Below are positions 47,896 through 57,262 of a DNA stretch of 64,000 bases, one piece after another (within the stretch, counting starts at the first letter, position 1; each line of letters starts with the position of its first letter). The position numbers were made by a program, and so were the translations under genes. Below the pieces are notes generated by a model, which saw nothing but the letters and a program-made list of their open reading frames with translations, did not search any database and had not been told where the DNA came from. Origin of the DNA: Eubacteriales bacterium (GTDB lineage: Bacteria > Bacillota > Clostridia > Lachnospirales > Lachnospiraceae); the NCBI GenBank assembly GCA_030524715.1, contig JAUNGB010000001.1:1-64000 (forward strand), given 5' to 3'.

Positions 47896-49137
47896 TTATT
47901 CCTGTACCATAACAAATGCCGGGCGGATACCGATTTTCTGGTTGTCCACTTCCTCCGGCACAATCCGCCCGTCATAGGTGATTGCATAGCTTTTCGAGCC
48001 ATCACCAGCTGCAGGCGTCCGCAGCCAGTATCCTGCCGTGTGGCTTCCCGCATTTATGTAATTGTTTTCTTCCGCACCGTTAAGCCTCCATAGGATATCC
48101 GAATACCGGAGTGCCTCCTCCAGGGACAGGCAGAATACCTGGTCCGTGATTTTCACGCCTGGACGGCTTCGCTTCGTAAATGCACGGCCGCCAGTCTGAT
48201 AATTGGCGCTTTTTCCCGCATAAGTAAAGGCACAGGTCGTGACGGTATCCGCAAGACCGGACATATCCTTAAACTCTCTATTCAGCCATATCCTTAAATC
48301 CGAAGCCTCCCAAGCATTCACCCGGTCATCAAACACGCATTTGTCCCCGCCGATGATACGGTCACAGACAAACAGCGCCCCGTTCCGGTTACTGCCGGCG
48401 TCACAGTAATCCGGGTCCACACAGCGGAACGGATAGGATGTTCCTGCAATCTCCCGCTCCACGGTGTCACCGGTATACCAGATTCTGCCCTGTGAATGGT
48501 CCAGCTCCCCTTTCCGTAATACAAAGGCCGGGCGCACCCCGGCTTCCGTCAAGGAAACCCGGCTGGAGGCAATATGGCCGTTATACTGCACCATGTATGC
48601 CTGGTTAGTTGTGTTCTCCCTGGCGGACCGGGTCCAGTAGTAGCGCATTCCCCTCTGAGGGGTCCAGGTTTTCCTGGTACTTTCCTTGTAAGCGGCTTCT
48701 TTTACTTCATCGATTGAGAGACAGAATACCCGGTCGGAAACAGAGTCCGCCGTCTCTGAAAAAGCGATGGGAAGAATCTCCTCCGATACCGACAGCGTAT
48801 CCGCAAATGACTGGTTCAGCCAGGTCCGGACGTCCGAATAGGTATAGTCATTACTGGAGGCGTCATACCGGACACATAGGGAATAGGGAATGACCTCTTC
48901 CGACAAAAATAAGTATCCGCCCCGGTAATCCGTATCCAGACATGTGAATTCCAGTGACTCATACCCGTCCCCAAGCCCGGTTCCCACAGATATGGTGTCG
49001 CCTGCCTCAAACCGCTCCCCGGTCCCGTCCCTGGTTTCAGCATGGGCCATGAAACCAAACAGGAAACTGACTGCAGAACAGGTGGCGATCACGGCAAGCA
49101 GGACATGGCGCTTCTTGACCCGGACGCGCCCGATCAT
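47896..49137 (-). CDS. Exported DUF6273-type protein
   Basis: A 413-residue protein with an N-terminal signal peptide or anchor (residues about 12-32, ending AHA). Two tandem copies of a DUF6273-like domain follow, each with a W-L-N motif ([24 protein letters not shown]), a CLS-E-E/CLSIDE motif and a terminal YYWTRS or YWLRTP followed by Y-x-G-x-I. Family function is unknown; members are surface proteins of gut Firmicutes. Its ATG overlaps the cold-shock gene stop (ATGA), so the two are translationally coupled, an odd pairing. Confidence 0.75.
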   Translation of the reverse strand: MIGRVRVKKRHVLLAVIATCSAVSFLFGFMAHAETRDGTGERFEAGDTISVGTGLGDGYESLEFTCLDTDYRGGYLFLSEEVIPYSLCVRYDASSNDYTYSDVRTWLNQSFADTLSVSEEILPIAFSETADSVSDRVFCLSIDEVKEAAYKESTRKTWTPQRGMRYYWTRSARENTTNQAYMVQYNGHIASSRVSLTEAGVRPAFVLRKGELDHSQGRIWYTGDTVEREIAGTSYPFRCVDPDYCDAGSNRNGALFVCDRIIGGDKCVFDDRVNAWEASDLRIWLNREFKDMSGLADTVTTCAFTYAGKSANYQTGGRAFTKRSRPGVKITDQVFCLSLEEALRYSDILWRLNGAEENNYINAGSHTAGYWLRTPAAGDGSKSYAITYDGRIVPEEVDNQKIGIRPAFVMVQE

Positions 49138-49346
49138 TCCTGCTCCTCCACCGTCACCGATTTCGCAACGCTGCGTTTCCGATCGTCCTCCCCCGACTCA
49201 AAGCTCACCCTCTGGCCTTCCCGAAGGCGCCGGAAGCCCTCCTCCTGGATTTCAGAAAAATGGACGAAATAATCAATCCCATCCTCATCGACAATAAACC
49301 CAAAACCTTTGCGTACATCAAACCACTTCACAGTTCCTTTCAACAT
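49134..49346 (-). CDS. Cold-shock domain protein
   Basis: A 70-residue CspA-family protein with both RNA-binding motifs, KGFGFI (RNP1) and YFVHFSEI (RNP2 region). It binds single-stranded RNA or DNA; some family members act as transcription antiterminators. GAAAGGAGTTTTATT precedes the ATG at 49346. It lies right after a terminator-like hairpin (49387-49419) and is coupled by ATGA to the DUF6273 gene. Placed in a mobile-element operon with an S1-like gene upstream. Confidence 0.9.
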   Translation of the reverse strand: MLKGTVKWFDVRKGFGFIVDEDGIDYFVHFSEIQEEGFRRLREGQRVSFESGEDDRKRSVAKSVTVEEQE

Positions 49347-49386
49347 AATAAAACTCCTTTCTCTGTATTCACTGTTTTTTTCACAT

Positions 49387-49419
49387 AAAAAGACAGAGCT
49401 TTCATTTCAGCCCTGTCTT
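49387..49419 (-). terminator. Terminator/attenuator before cold-shock gene
   Basis: On the minus strand AAGACAG pairs with CTGTCTT, followed by TTTTATG. It falls between the S1-like gene and the cold-shock gene with no promoter after it. Confidence 0.65.
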
Positions 49420-49430
49420 GCCTGCCGCGC

Positions 49431-50393
49431 CTATTTTCTTCTAATAATCCTTGTGATAATCCCTTCCGCCACCTCCCTCTCATCGTTAATCCTCGTAACC
49501 AGGAAGCCGACCTCGTCCCCCTGTCCCGGGAGGCTGGCCGTATTGCAGGAGTGGGCCACCGCATTTACCTTGCAGTCCAAGCAAAGAAAATAAGTGCCCT
49601 TATACACATCCGTCACCTTCCCCACGTATTTCCCCTGGCGGCGCAGACGCATTAAGTTCTCCTTGTTGTTGTTGATCCCAGCTTCTTTCGCACTGACCTC
49701 CACCTTCATCTTTTCAACAGATTCGCCAGAGACCTTCTTTACCACCACGCTGACGATATCCCCAATGGTATATTTCTCGTTAGCATCGGCCATCCATTCC
49801 CAGGACATGTCCCGCGCCTTCAAGGAACATTCCACGCCAAACACCTCCAACCGGACTGCCTTTTGCGCTACGGCAATCACACGGGCCTCCACCACCCGAC
49901 CTGGAAGAATCATCGGAGGTACATCCTGCTGGCTGACATAGAACTGCTGGCGTTTCCGCAGCATGGCCTCCTTCCTGGAGGCAACCACGCTTTTTGATTT
50001 CTCCTCCAGCTCCCGGACTATAAAATCCAGTTCCGCGCCCAGCATGTTATTGGCAAGACGGGTCTGACGGTTGAGCGGATCGGAGTTTTCCCTTCCGTCT
50101 CCCTCTAAGTTAATCATCATCTCTTCCATGGGAATCAGCACGCGGTAGCCTTTATAATATACCACCGCCACCACCCAACCGCCCTCTAACCGCTCAATCC
50201 CGCTTAAATTTCCAGACAGGATCTTTCTGGTCCGGTAGGCGTTGACAATTTCATGCCACGCCACATCCGCGCTCTCCCGGCCGACCGCTGCCCCGGAGGC
50301 GTCCACGGTAAGAATCCCCAGTGCTCGGTTCTGCGCCTTTCCTGCCCTCTCCTGGACCTCCTTTGCCGAACGGTCTTCCTTTTCATCGCTCAT
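49431..50393 (-). CDS. S1-like RNA-binding protein
   Basis: A 320-residue protein with at least two S1/OB-fold-like segments (about 150-230: PGRVVEARVIAVAQKAVRLE and GDIVSVVVKKV; about 245-318: GKYVGKVTDVYKGTYFLCL and GDEVGFLVTRIND). An N-terminal domain (about 25-145) contains YKGYRVLIPMEEM. Related proteins, annotated as ribosomal S1-like, occur in clostridial ICEs. It probably binds RNA. The ATG at 50393 has AAAGGTGG at seven bases. It is the first gene after the promoter at 50486-50514. Confidence 0.75.
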   Translation of the reverse strand: MSDEKEDRSAKEVQERAGKAQNRALGILTVDASGAAVGRESADVAWHEIVNAYRTRKILSGNLSGIERLEGGWVVAVVYYKGYRVLIPMEEMMINLEGDGRENSDPLNRQTRLANNMLGAELDFIVRELEEKSKSVVASRKEAMLRKRQQFYVSQQDVPPMILPGRVVEARVIAVAQKAVRLEVFGVECSLKARDMSWEWMADANEKYTIGDIVSVVVKKVSGESVEKMKVEVSAKEAGINNNKENLMRLRRQGKYVGKVTDVYKGTYFLCLDCKVNAVAHSCNTASLPGQGDEVGFLVTRINDEREVAEGIITRIIRRK

Positions 50394-50423
50394 GTACATA
50401 CCACCTTTCCTGTTTTTTGAGCC

Positions 50424-50451
50424 AGAAAAAGCAGCCGGGGATACCAGCTGC
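50424..50451 (-). terminator. Terminator-like leader hairpin before S1-like gene
   Basis: GCAGC pairs with GCTGC on the minus strand, followed by TTTTT, located between the promoter and the S1-like gene. A short stem; attenuation is plausible but weaker than at the other sites. Confidence 0.5.
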
Positions 50452-50485
50452 TCTCTCTGTCCAGATTTTCAAATCCGATGATACC

Positions 50486-50514
50486 ATTATATAAGATTGA
50501 AAATCGCAAGTCAA
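50486..50514 (-). promoter_or_regulatory. Strong promoter of the surface-protein operon
   Basis: On the minus strand TTGACT (50509-50514) and TATAAT (50486-50491) are exactly 17 bases apart. It drives the S1-like gene and, by readthrough, the cold-shock and surface-protein genes. Confidence 0.75.
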
Positions 50515-50538
50515 TTCATGCCGAGACGCAGTTCCGCT

Positions 50539-50745
50539 TCATTCCGGTTCCTTTTTCGTCCTGTCAATCAGAAACCCGTCCATGCAGGACACAAAGGTCT
50601 TGGAAAGCTCCTGATACAGGTCCTCTGAAAAACTACCTTTGACCCAGGACCGGCTGATGAGCAGGGGACGGTACATCAAAAACAGCTCCTCCCTTGCCTC
50701 CTTGTCTCCCTGCTTTGCCTTCATTAACAGTTCTTTAAACTCCAT
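50539..50745 (-). CDS. ICE-type helix-turn-helix protein
   Basis: A 68-residue protein of the Tn916-like HTH type (MEFKELLMKAKQGDKEAREE start, then a short helical DNA-binding part). In conjugative transposons this small protein accompanies a sigma-factor-like partner. Its start overlaps the end of that partner gene by 11 bases. It is probably a regulator of element genes. Confidence 0.75.
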   Translation of the reverse strand: MEFKELLMKAKQGDKEAREELFLMYRPLLISRSWVKGSFSEDLYQELSKTFVSCMDGFLIDRTKKEPE

Positions 50746-51175
50746 TCCATATTTTCCATCCTTTCCTCATTTTTTTCTTCGCATAGTTGAAAACAGAACC
50801 GGCTTTTTTATGGTCCATGCCCAAATACCAGCCAATCTCTTGATACGTCAGCTGTCTAAAAACCTTCATAAACACTACAAGAATTTCCATGTCTGTCAGG
50901 GTAGCAATCGCCGTTTCTCCTGACTCACCAATCTGGCTTTCCAAATACTGGCGAACTTCATCCGGTGTCAGTTGAATCTGCTCCGTTTCTTCCCATAAAA
51001 AGGGCTTACTGTCCGTTAAATCACACGACAGTTCCGAAAGCAGATTTTCTAACGGGCTTTCATGATTGCTTATTTTGATTTCACGGCATATGTAATCTCT
51101 CTTGGCACGTTTTAAAGCTGCTAATACATAACCCGTAAAACGGTATCTGATATTATCTTTCTTATTCATTTCCAT
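50735..51175 (-). CDS. ICE-type sigma-70-like factor
   Basis: A 146-residue sigma-factor-like protein. The C-terminal region-4 helix-turn-helix reads LTYQEIGWYLGMDHKKAGSV followed by FNYAKKKMRKG. The N-terminal half resembles Tn916 Orf7-type regulators (KRAKRDYICREIK). Together with the overlapping HTH gene it is a hallmark of clostridial integrative-conjugative elements and probably activates element functions. A GGAGGGACT site lies before the ATG at 51175. Confidence 0.8.
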   Translation of the reverse strand: MEMNKKDNIRYRFTGYVLAALKRAKRDYICREIKISNHESPLENLLSELSCDLTDSKPFLWEETEQIQLTPDEVRQYLESQIGESGETAIATLTDMEILVVFMKVFRQLTYQEIGWYLGMDHKKAGSVFNYAKKKMRKGWKIWNGV

Positions 51176-51283
51176 AGTCCCTCCGAATGTAGAATTATCT
51201 CTTTTCAGAAAGACTATGGCGGGCCACGGACCCTTGTCCTATGTATTCCCCCATTGAGGGTGCATACTGTTATTTTGAAAATA

Positions 51284-51312
51284 AAAGAGGAACAGCTTTG
51301 TACTGTTCCCCT
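51284..51312 (-). terminator. Terminator upstream of sigma-like gene
   Basis: On the minus strand GGAACAG pairs with CTGTTCC across a 7-base loop, followed by TCTTTTATTTT. It insulates the sigma-like gene from transcription entering from the right. Confidence 0.65.
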
Positions 51313-52088
51313 TAAAAAGAATTGCTGATATTGGCTTTTTGCTATCCCGCCTTCTTTAAGTCTTTGGCTCTTTGCTACTCTTCCTTTCTCTAAGTTATAT
51401 ACCTTTATATTTAGGGATAATAGTTTATGTATAATTTCCTGTTCTATATTAACTTAATAAAATAGTGTCCATCATCCATAAAGAGGTAATGTACTTGAAG
51501 AGTCCAGACCATCAACTGATTTATTAGTTTTTGATACACTGTCTTTCCTACAACACCCGTAAGATACCGACAATTCTTAATTAATAGCATAGGCAAAGCC
51601 TACGATTCAAACCATAGAAGAATAGCAGTTGGTTTTGTTCTCAAAGCCTTTCACAACGCTTCCAAAAACAGGTATCAGCCCGCTCTTTAGCAAACCAATC
51701 TGTAGATAATCATTATAACTATAGGATTTTCAATCAGGCTCTAGCTGTTCAGATTCTCAAAAGGAATGAGACTCAAAGGAACTCCAGTACTTTATTATAA
51801 TTCTCCTCCTCCCTAAGGACAGAATAATTTCCACACAACAAAGTTCCTGACTACCAGCAGCTAGAATTTTATCCTGTCTAAAGCTACATTAGCCCTGACT
51901 ATCGGGATGTTCGCTGCCCTTGCAATGGTTAAACCACCTCCAAAGTAAAGTCCACGTTTTCCGGGAATTGAATAGAGCATTGTTAGTTCCACTACTTCCT
52001 AGACTGGCTTCTGATTTTTTCGCATCGAGAAGATAATACCCAGGAGCTAACCTTCCCCCACATCAGGGTACCCACGTGAACACATAGC
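51313..52088. other. Eroded non-coding zone with gene relics
   Basis: About 775 bp without an intact gene. On the minus strand, short stretches read as protein (for example GKRGLYFGGGLTIARAANIP and LTGVVGKTVYQKLINQLMVW) broken by many stops and frame changes. This points to one or more decayed genes that I cannot identify. It may mark the boundary between the mobile element (left) and the accessory chromosome (right). Confidence 0.5.
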
Positions 52089-52841
52089 TTACAGTAACTT
52101 TAACAGTTCTGTATGGATAAATCCATTTGTTCCCACCACGCTGCTTCCCTTTTTCGGTTCAAGTGGTTCTCCTGTAAAATCAGTTACCTTGCCGCCTGCT
52201 TCCTGAATCATAATCATGCCGGCTGCATAGTCCCAAGGATTCAGGTATATTTCAAAGTAGCCTCCCTGTCTGCCGCAGGCGGTATATGCCAGTTCCAATG
52301 CGGCAGAGCCAATCCTGCGGACATCCTGGCACTGACCGAACACCCTGCGGAACCGGGCAAAATTTTCATCGGCCACTTCTCTTTTTGCTGTTCCCAGCCC
52401 AATCATTGTGTCGGATAGTTTTTCTGCATTTGATACATGAATAGGCTGTCCATTTAGAAAGCTTCCCTTTCCCTTAATTGCAGAAAACACTTCTTCGCGG
52501 AAGGGATCATATATAATTCCCATAACAATCTCCCCCTGGCGGCAAAGGGCTAAAGATACAACGCTGTGCTGATAGTCATGCATAAGGTTTGTAGTCCCGT
52601 CAACAGGGTCTAAAATCCAAAAGCTGTCCGCTTTTATTTCCCGCAGTCCGGTTTCTTCTCCAAGGAATTGAATATCCGGCGCAAGGACAAACAATTCCTT
52701 CTTTAAGAAATTTTGCACGGCAATATCTACCTGAGTTACATAGTCTGCAAGACCTTTCTCTTTCACATGAGCGGCCATTTCACGGTTTTTTATTAACCCC
52801 TGTGTTTTTGTTACTAAACTGATAATTTTCTGAATATCCAT
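52089..52841 (-). CDS. Inositol monophosphatase family protein
   Basis: A 250-residue phosphatase of the SuhB/inositol monophosphatase family. It carries the metal-binding motifs GEETG (about 63), DPVDGTTN (about 82-89) and WDYAAG (about 205). It hydrolyses myo-inositol phosphate or related sugar/nucleotide phosphates. GGAGGAAACGTAT precedes the Met at 52841, so the upstream in-frame Met codons (52856, 52865) are not favoured. It stands alone and is complete for the family. Confidence 0.88.
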   Translation of the reverse strand: MDIQKIISLVTKTQGLIKNREMAAHVKEKGLADYVTQVDIAVQNFLKKELFVLAPDIQFLGEETGLREIKADSFWILDPVDGTTNLMHDYQHSVVSLALCRQGEIVMGIIYDPFREEVFSAIKGKGSFLNGQPIHVSNAEKLSDTMIGLGTAKREVADENFARFRRVFGQCQDVRRIGSAALELAYTACGRQGGYFEIYLNPWDYAAGMIMIQEAGGKVTDFTGEPLEPKKGSSVVGTNGFIHTELLKLL

Positions 52842-52914
52842 ATACGTTTCCTCCATGGGTCTCAACTATCTGGTTACAAAATAGCGTTTTTGCAAACCAT
52901 GCTTAACTCACCCC

Positions 52915-53685
52915 CTACACCTTGAGAACCAGCCGAACCAGACCAATAATTAGCAGATGAATCGGATAAAAGGCATAGAATAACCAACGTTGAATCTTCA
53001 GGCTTGTATGGGTACGGGGGAAGATAAACAATGTGGCAAAGGCCATTGCAAAAGTCCAGTCCAGTGTGAGACCGCCTAAGGTGAGATTCCGAAAATCGCC
53101 GGGTTGGACGTAAAGCGCTGGCGGAACTGTAAACATCAGGTAGAACATGGCTCCTACTGCCGGATGGTTGCGGCAGAGATAGAACAGCAGCATCAAAAAA
53201 ATCCCAGTACTGGAATAGTCGAAGTTCCACCATGAAATCACAAAAAGGGTTAGTGCGAACAGCCACCATTTACGTTCTTTCCATCCGTACATCGCCAAAA
53301 GGCTTAGAAACAAAGTGAAGAAGATATTCCAGTTAGTAAACTGCGACCAAAAGTCATACGGATGAAAGGCAAGGATATAACAAGGTTGAGAAATCAGTGC
53401 AAATATTCCCAAACGGAATAAATATTTCTTGATGTTGTGGGTATATAGCAGGCCCACTGTCATGCAATAACAAAAAATCGGAAACGCCAGTCGTCCAATC
53501 CAACGCAGCACCCTAATCTCCGGGAAAAAGACGCTACCAATATGGTCGATGAGCATTGAAACGATGGCGATTAATTTGAGAAAATCAGTATCCAGATTTG
53601 TTTGCAGTCGGGCCTGATTATCTGAAAACGTGGGTGGGGTAAGCAAACGATCTTTCACCCGTATTAAGTCTTGTGTTATTTTCAT
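52915..53685 (-). CDS. TraX-family membrane protein
   Basis: A 256-residue integral membrane protein with about eight predicted segments. The N-terminal signature DFLKLIAIVSMLIDHIGSVF and the RLAFPIFCYCMTVG motif match the TraX family (membrane acyltransferase-like; in F plasmid it acetylates pilin, in Firmicutes the role is usually unknown). Homologues are often chromosomal in clostridia, so this does not by itself indicate a conjugation system. The start at 53685 is the only suitable Met. Confidence 0.85.
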   Translation of the reverse strand: MKITQDLIRVKDRLLTPPTFSDNQARLQTNLDTDFLKLIAIVSMLIDHIGSVFFPEIRVLRWIGRLAFPIFCYCMTVGLLYTHNIKKYLFRLGIFALISQPCYILAFHPYDFWSQFTNWNIFFTLFLSLLAMYGWKERKWWLFALTLFVISWWNFDYSSTGIFLMLLFYLCRNHPAVGAMFYLMFTVPPALYVQPGDFRNLTLGGLTLDWTFAMAFATLFIFPRTHTSLKIQRWLFYAFYPIHLLIIGLVRLVLKV

Positions 53686-54094
53686 ATGATTTTTGTCCTT
53701 TTATTTTCATATTTATTGCAGATAAATCAATTCAAATTTTCCAGTTCAATAGTCGAGTAGACAAGTGCCTCCACCACTCAAAATAATAGTTGCAAGCAGA
53801 ACACCTAATGCGGCGGATAAATATACACGATGTTTATTCACTGTGCAGAATCTCCTTGTCCAGCTTTTCCACCGGTAATCATGAAAGACCACTCTCCAGC
53901 ATCTTCTGCACAAGTTCCACACCGGAACGCAGCTGTTCGACCAAATCCGAATCTTTCCTGTTGAAATTCTCAATCTGGGCGGCGGGATACTCTGCCTGTT
54001 AGACGGGATACATCCCTTTAGCCACAATCAGAGTAAGCAGTATTCGGTTGCCTTGCCCCGGCCGCACAGCAATGTTAAAATTTATAAAACAGCT
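53686..54094. other. Gene relics, no intact ORF
   Basis: About 400 bp. On the minus strand, fragments such as QAEYPAAQIENFNRK and NKHRVYLSAALGVLLATIIL (followed by SGGGTC) have protein-like composition but sit in different frames broken by stops. A 93-codon open frame (53746-54027) joins unrelated pieces and lacks a ribosome binding site. Probably remnants of a conjugative-element gene cluster; origin not identified. Confidence 0.45.
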
Positions 54095-56248
54095 TTATGT
54101 CCCTTCATTTCCTTCTATCAGACTGTCACCCAACAAACGTTCCACCCGCAATCCCGCTTGCTCTCTCTTTGCTTGATATAATAATTTGTCTGCTATATTC
54201 ATTAAATCCGAAGGTTTCCCCGGCCCGTAAACTCCACCAACACTGATAGAAAAGTGCAGCTGTGGATAATCAGAAAAAACGATGTTTTCAACGCAGGCTC
54301 TTATGGCTTCCAATTTTTTTTGTAGCACATGAAACGGTATCTCCCGAAAAACAATGAAAAACTCATCGCCGCCTAGACGCACAACAGCATCGGTTTTTCT
54401 TACGCTGTTTTTTATGGCGATGGCAGTCTGCTTTAATACCATGTCCCCAACCGGATGACCATATGTATCATTGATTGATTTGAAATGATCCATATCCAGC
54501 ATAGCTGCCGCCGAAATAGGATACATATCACGCAGCTGTTCTTCGTAATAACGACGATTATAAACCCCGGTTAGGATATCTACATAAAGTTTATGGTTAT
54601 GAGCCGTAATATACTTTACCACATCTTCTTTTCCATGACCGCCCAGCAAGGTTTCTTCTGTAATCTTATCAACGAACTCCAGCGAATAGGGCAGACCGTC
54701 CACCTCCACATAAGTCGCTCGAACATGATAGATACACTCATCTGTAAACTTTAATTTAGTTAGACTTCCTTTACTTGTCATACATTGCGCTGAGATACAG
54801 TTTTCACACCGATTTTCTTTGTTCCACATATCATAGCAGCGGTATCCTGATTCTTGATGATTACCCGCCTCATCTATATTAATTTGACAGTTTTTAGTGG
54901 CGTCAACTAACCGGACGGCATCAAAAACTTTATTGAGATACTGCAATAATATCCTGGCCTCCAAGCTGTTCATGGAACATTTCTCCATTCTTTTTTTTGC
55001 ATAATTGCAGTCTAGCAACGAATCTATGGAGAGCTTTACCATGGACTCACTACAATTTTCGGTCGGCATATACTTTTCATCAATATTTCTGAGCATTCCT
55101 ATCAGACGCTTCGAGTCATCCAAACCACAGTGCTGTAGTTGTTCCTTTATATGACCGGTTTCTTTTATTGTGTTTTCAAAGTCAAATGTATCTTTGACCG
55201 TCAACTCCCGTTGGAGTGTATCTCCAATATCCCGCAGACATTCCAGCAACAAGGGATGGAACACCCCGCACTGCCCATCAAAGATCATTTTCATTGATGT
55301 ATCATGGGAATACGCTGACTTATAACATCGTTCACTGGTAAGCGCATCATAAACATCTGCCAAGGCAACCACCTGTGCAGAGAGCGGAATTGCATCTCCC
55401 TTCAACCCATCCGGATAGCCGCTTCCATCATACCGCTCATGGTGCCATCGGCAGATTTCATATGCCGTTTTGAGCAAAGGCTCATTCCGGTCAATGGGCA
55501 GATCCATGAGTATATTCGCTCCTGCCATACAATGCCCCTGCATAATCCGGAATTCCTCTGCTGAAAGACGGCCGGGCTTATTGAGAATTTCTTCTGGAAT
55601 GGCAATCTTGCCAATATCGTGCAGTGACGATGCCATACTGATCAGAGAAATATCTTCATTGGTGATTTTATTACTGCCGATTTTTAACATGTACTGTCGA
55701 AGCAGAAGGTCAGTAATGATATTGATATGTATGACATGAAGCCCACTTTCTCCATTGCGGAATTCCACGATATGGGACAAGATGGAAAGCATGAGCCGAT
55801 TGTCCTTTTCCTTTTTACTCATCTGTTGGGTAATGATCTCCATCAACTGACGCTGTCTTGCAAAGGATAAAATAACATTGGCTACACGGCGGCGGACAAT
55901 TATCGTGTTATACGGCCGGGCAATATAATCGGTTGCTCCAAGATCATAGGCACGCTCTATGAATTTGGGCGCAGTTTCGCTGGAAATCATGATGACTGGA
56001 ATCACATCAATCCAATGTAACCGCCCCATATGTTTCAGCAGCTCCAGTCCGTCCATCTGCGGCATTTGAACATCCAGTAGAATCAGAGACAGTTCTGATA
56101 CATGTTCACGCATTATTTCAACAGCCTGCCCCCCATTCTCCGCTTCTAAAATCTCATATCCATCCCCAAGCATAGAGCCCAGCATCTCACGATTTAATTC
56201 AGAATCGTCCACAATTAAAATCTTTAATTTTGGTCTGACTTTCAACAT
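54095..56248 (-). CDS. REC/HD-GYP/GGDEF cyclic-di-GMP protein
   Basis: A 717-residue cytoplasmic response regulator. The receiver domain (about 8-130) has phosphoacceptor Asp in LLDVQMPQMDG. The HD-GYP phosphodiesterase (about 150-345) has HDIGK and HHERYDGSGYP. A middle region has a four-cysteine patch (CYDMWNKENRCENCISAQC) within a PAS-like fold. The GGDEF diguanylate cyclase (about 555-705) carries an intact RLGGDEFF. It can in principle both make and break c-di-GMP. No cognate kinase gene is adjacent. A divergent GntR-type gene lies upstream. Confidence 0.88.
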   Translation of the reverse strand: MLKVRPKLKILIVDDSELNREMLGSMLGDGYEILEAENGGQAVEIMREHVSELSLILLDVQMPQMDGLELLKHMGRLHWIDVIPVIMISSETAPKFIERAYDLGATDYIARPYNTIIVRRRVANVILSFARQRQLMEIITQQMSKKEKDNRLMLSILSHIVEFRNGESGLHVIHINIITDLLLRQYMLKIGSNKITNEDISLISMASSLHDIGKIAIPEEILNKPGRLSAEEFRIMQGHCMAGANILMDLPIDRNEPLLKTAYEICRWHHERYDGSGYPDGLKGDAIPLSAQVVALADVYDALTSERCYKSAYSHDTSMKMIFDGQCGVFHPLLLECLRDIGDTLQRELTVKDTFDFENTIKETGHIKEQLQHCGLDDSKRLIGMLRNIDEKYMPTENCSESMVKLSIDSLLDCNYAKKRMEKCSMNSLEARILLQYLNKVFDAVRLVDATKNCQINIDEAGNHQESGYRCYDMWNKENRCENCISAQCMTSKGSLTKLKFTDECIYHVRATYVEVDGLPYSLEFVDKITEETLLGGHGKEDVVKYITAHNHKLYVDILTGVYNRRYYEEQLRDMYPISAAAMLDMDHFKSINDTYGHPVGDMVLKQTAIAIKNSVRKTDAVVRLGGDEFFIVFREIPFHVLQKKLEAIRACVENIVFSDYPQLHFSISVGGVYGPGKPSDLMNIADKLLYQAKREQAGLRVERLLGDSLIEGNEGT

Positions 56249-56533
56249 AACATCACTCCAGTGAATTTCTTATATTACTTTTTTAATACCATTCTGCTCA
56301 CCTTAGCAAATAGGTATCTAAAAAATTTTACGGCCTTTTCAGCCGCACTTCTTAATTTTTATTTGCCAAAGCCTCATTTATATTTTACCATTCCCCCCTA
56401 TCATACACAAGAAAAAATTGCTGTATAAACTCACCCATACACCGCTTTACTTCAAGTTTCATTACCACTATTCGGAATTTTGTAGTATACTAAAAGCAAT
56501 ATGCGTTTGAGCTTTAGAAAGGGCATTTATATT
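56249..56533. promoter_or_regulatory. Divergent promoter region
   Basis: An AT-rich gap between two divergent genes. On the plus strand a TATACT -10 (about 56490) with TTACCA 18 bases upstream would serve the GntR-type gene. No clear promoter is seen for the minus-strand gene. Confidence 0.35.
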
Positions 56534-57262
56534 ATGAAACGACAGGAAACTCGATTTTCTTATGTATATGAAGATTTAAAAAAACGTATTGTTTCAGGGC
56601 AATTCCAACCCGGCAGCAAACTCCCTTCTTCCAGAAATCTATGTGAAGAATACAATGTGGGGATTGCGACCATTACGCGGGTACTGGATACCTTAAAGGC
56701 TGAAAAATTTATTGATATTCAAATCCGGCAGGCTCCCATAGTCCTTCCACACAACTTAGCAGACCCTGGAATAACTGCAATTTTAGAGCAGCGGGATTCT
56801 ATCTTACAGGTATATGAAACTTATGGACGATTGTTGCCCTATCTGCTTTTATTTGCCTCACATAACTGCTCGGTTGAGTCCATGCCTCATTATCGGCAGG
56901 CTCAAAGAGCGGCACAGCAGGGAATCTGTTCAGAGAGCTGGAAGGCTCTGATTGCGTTGACAAGGGATATTTTAAGCGCCAGCCATAATCCTCTGTTATG
57001 TGATCTGCATACAGCCTTTGAGCTTCAGGGGAATTTTGCGTACTTTTTAGAAAAATGCAGCTTTTCCCAAGATATCATGTACCGGAGGCCAACTTTTGAA
57101 CCTCAATCAATCATTGAGGTATTATCAGAACGCGATCCAATGGAACAGTACCATCATTTAAAAGCACTTTATCAGGACATGTCTGCCATCATTACAGAAA
57201 TTTTCATTCAGATGTCTGGCAGCGTTGCCAAGGTTCCCCCCCCAGACGCCAGATGCATTTGA
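56534..57262 (+). CDS. GntR-type regulator, first half of a split gene
   Basis: A 242-residue frame starting MKRQETRFSYVYEDLKKRIV with a GntR-type winged helix (residues 5-75: GQFQPGSKLPSSRNLCEEYN, then IATITRVLDTLKAEKF) and a helical effector region. It runs into a C-run and stops 18 bases later. The next frame continues with a second, similar winged helix and effector region, so the ancestral product was a single protein of about 487 residues with a duplicated layout. AAAGGG precedes the Met at 56534. Confidence 0.75.
   Translation: MKRQETRFSYVYEDLKKRIVSGQFQPGSKLPSSRNLCEEYNVGIATITRVLDTLKAEKFIDIQIRQAPIVLPHNLADPGITAILEQRDSILQVYETYGRLLPYLLLFASHNCSVESMPHYRQAQRAAQQGICSESWKALIALTRDILSASHNPLLCDLHTAFELQGNFAYFLEKCSFSQDIMYRRPTFEPQSIIEVLSERDPMEQYHHLKALYQDMSAIITEIFIQMSGSVAKVPPPDARCI

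Noticed and set aside
51242-51267. Imperfect inverted repeat as an origin of transfer
   Set aside because: GTATTCCCCC/GGGTGCATAC upstream of the sigma-like gene could be an operator, but no relaxase or known nic sequence supports an oriT.
52915-53685. Conjugation machinery indicated by TraX
   Set aside because: TraX-family proteins are common on clostridial chromosomes. No VirB4, VirD4, relaxase or pilin gene is present nearby.
53746-54027. 93-codon minus-strand ORF as a gene
   Set aside because: It lacks a ribosome binding site, has a Trp/Arg-rich out-of-frame composition at its start and overlaps better coding relics in other frames.
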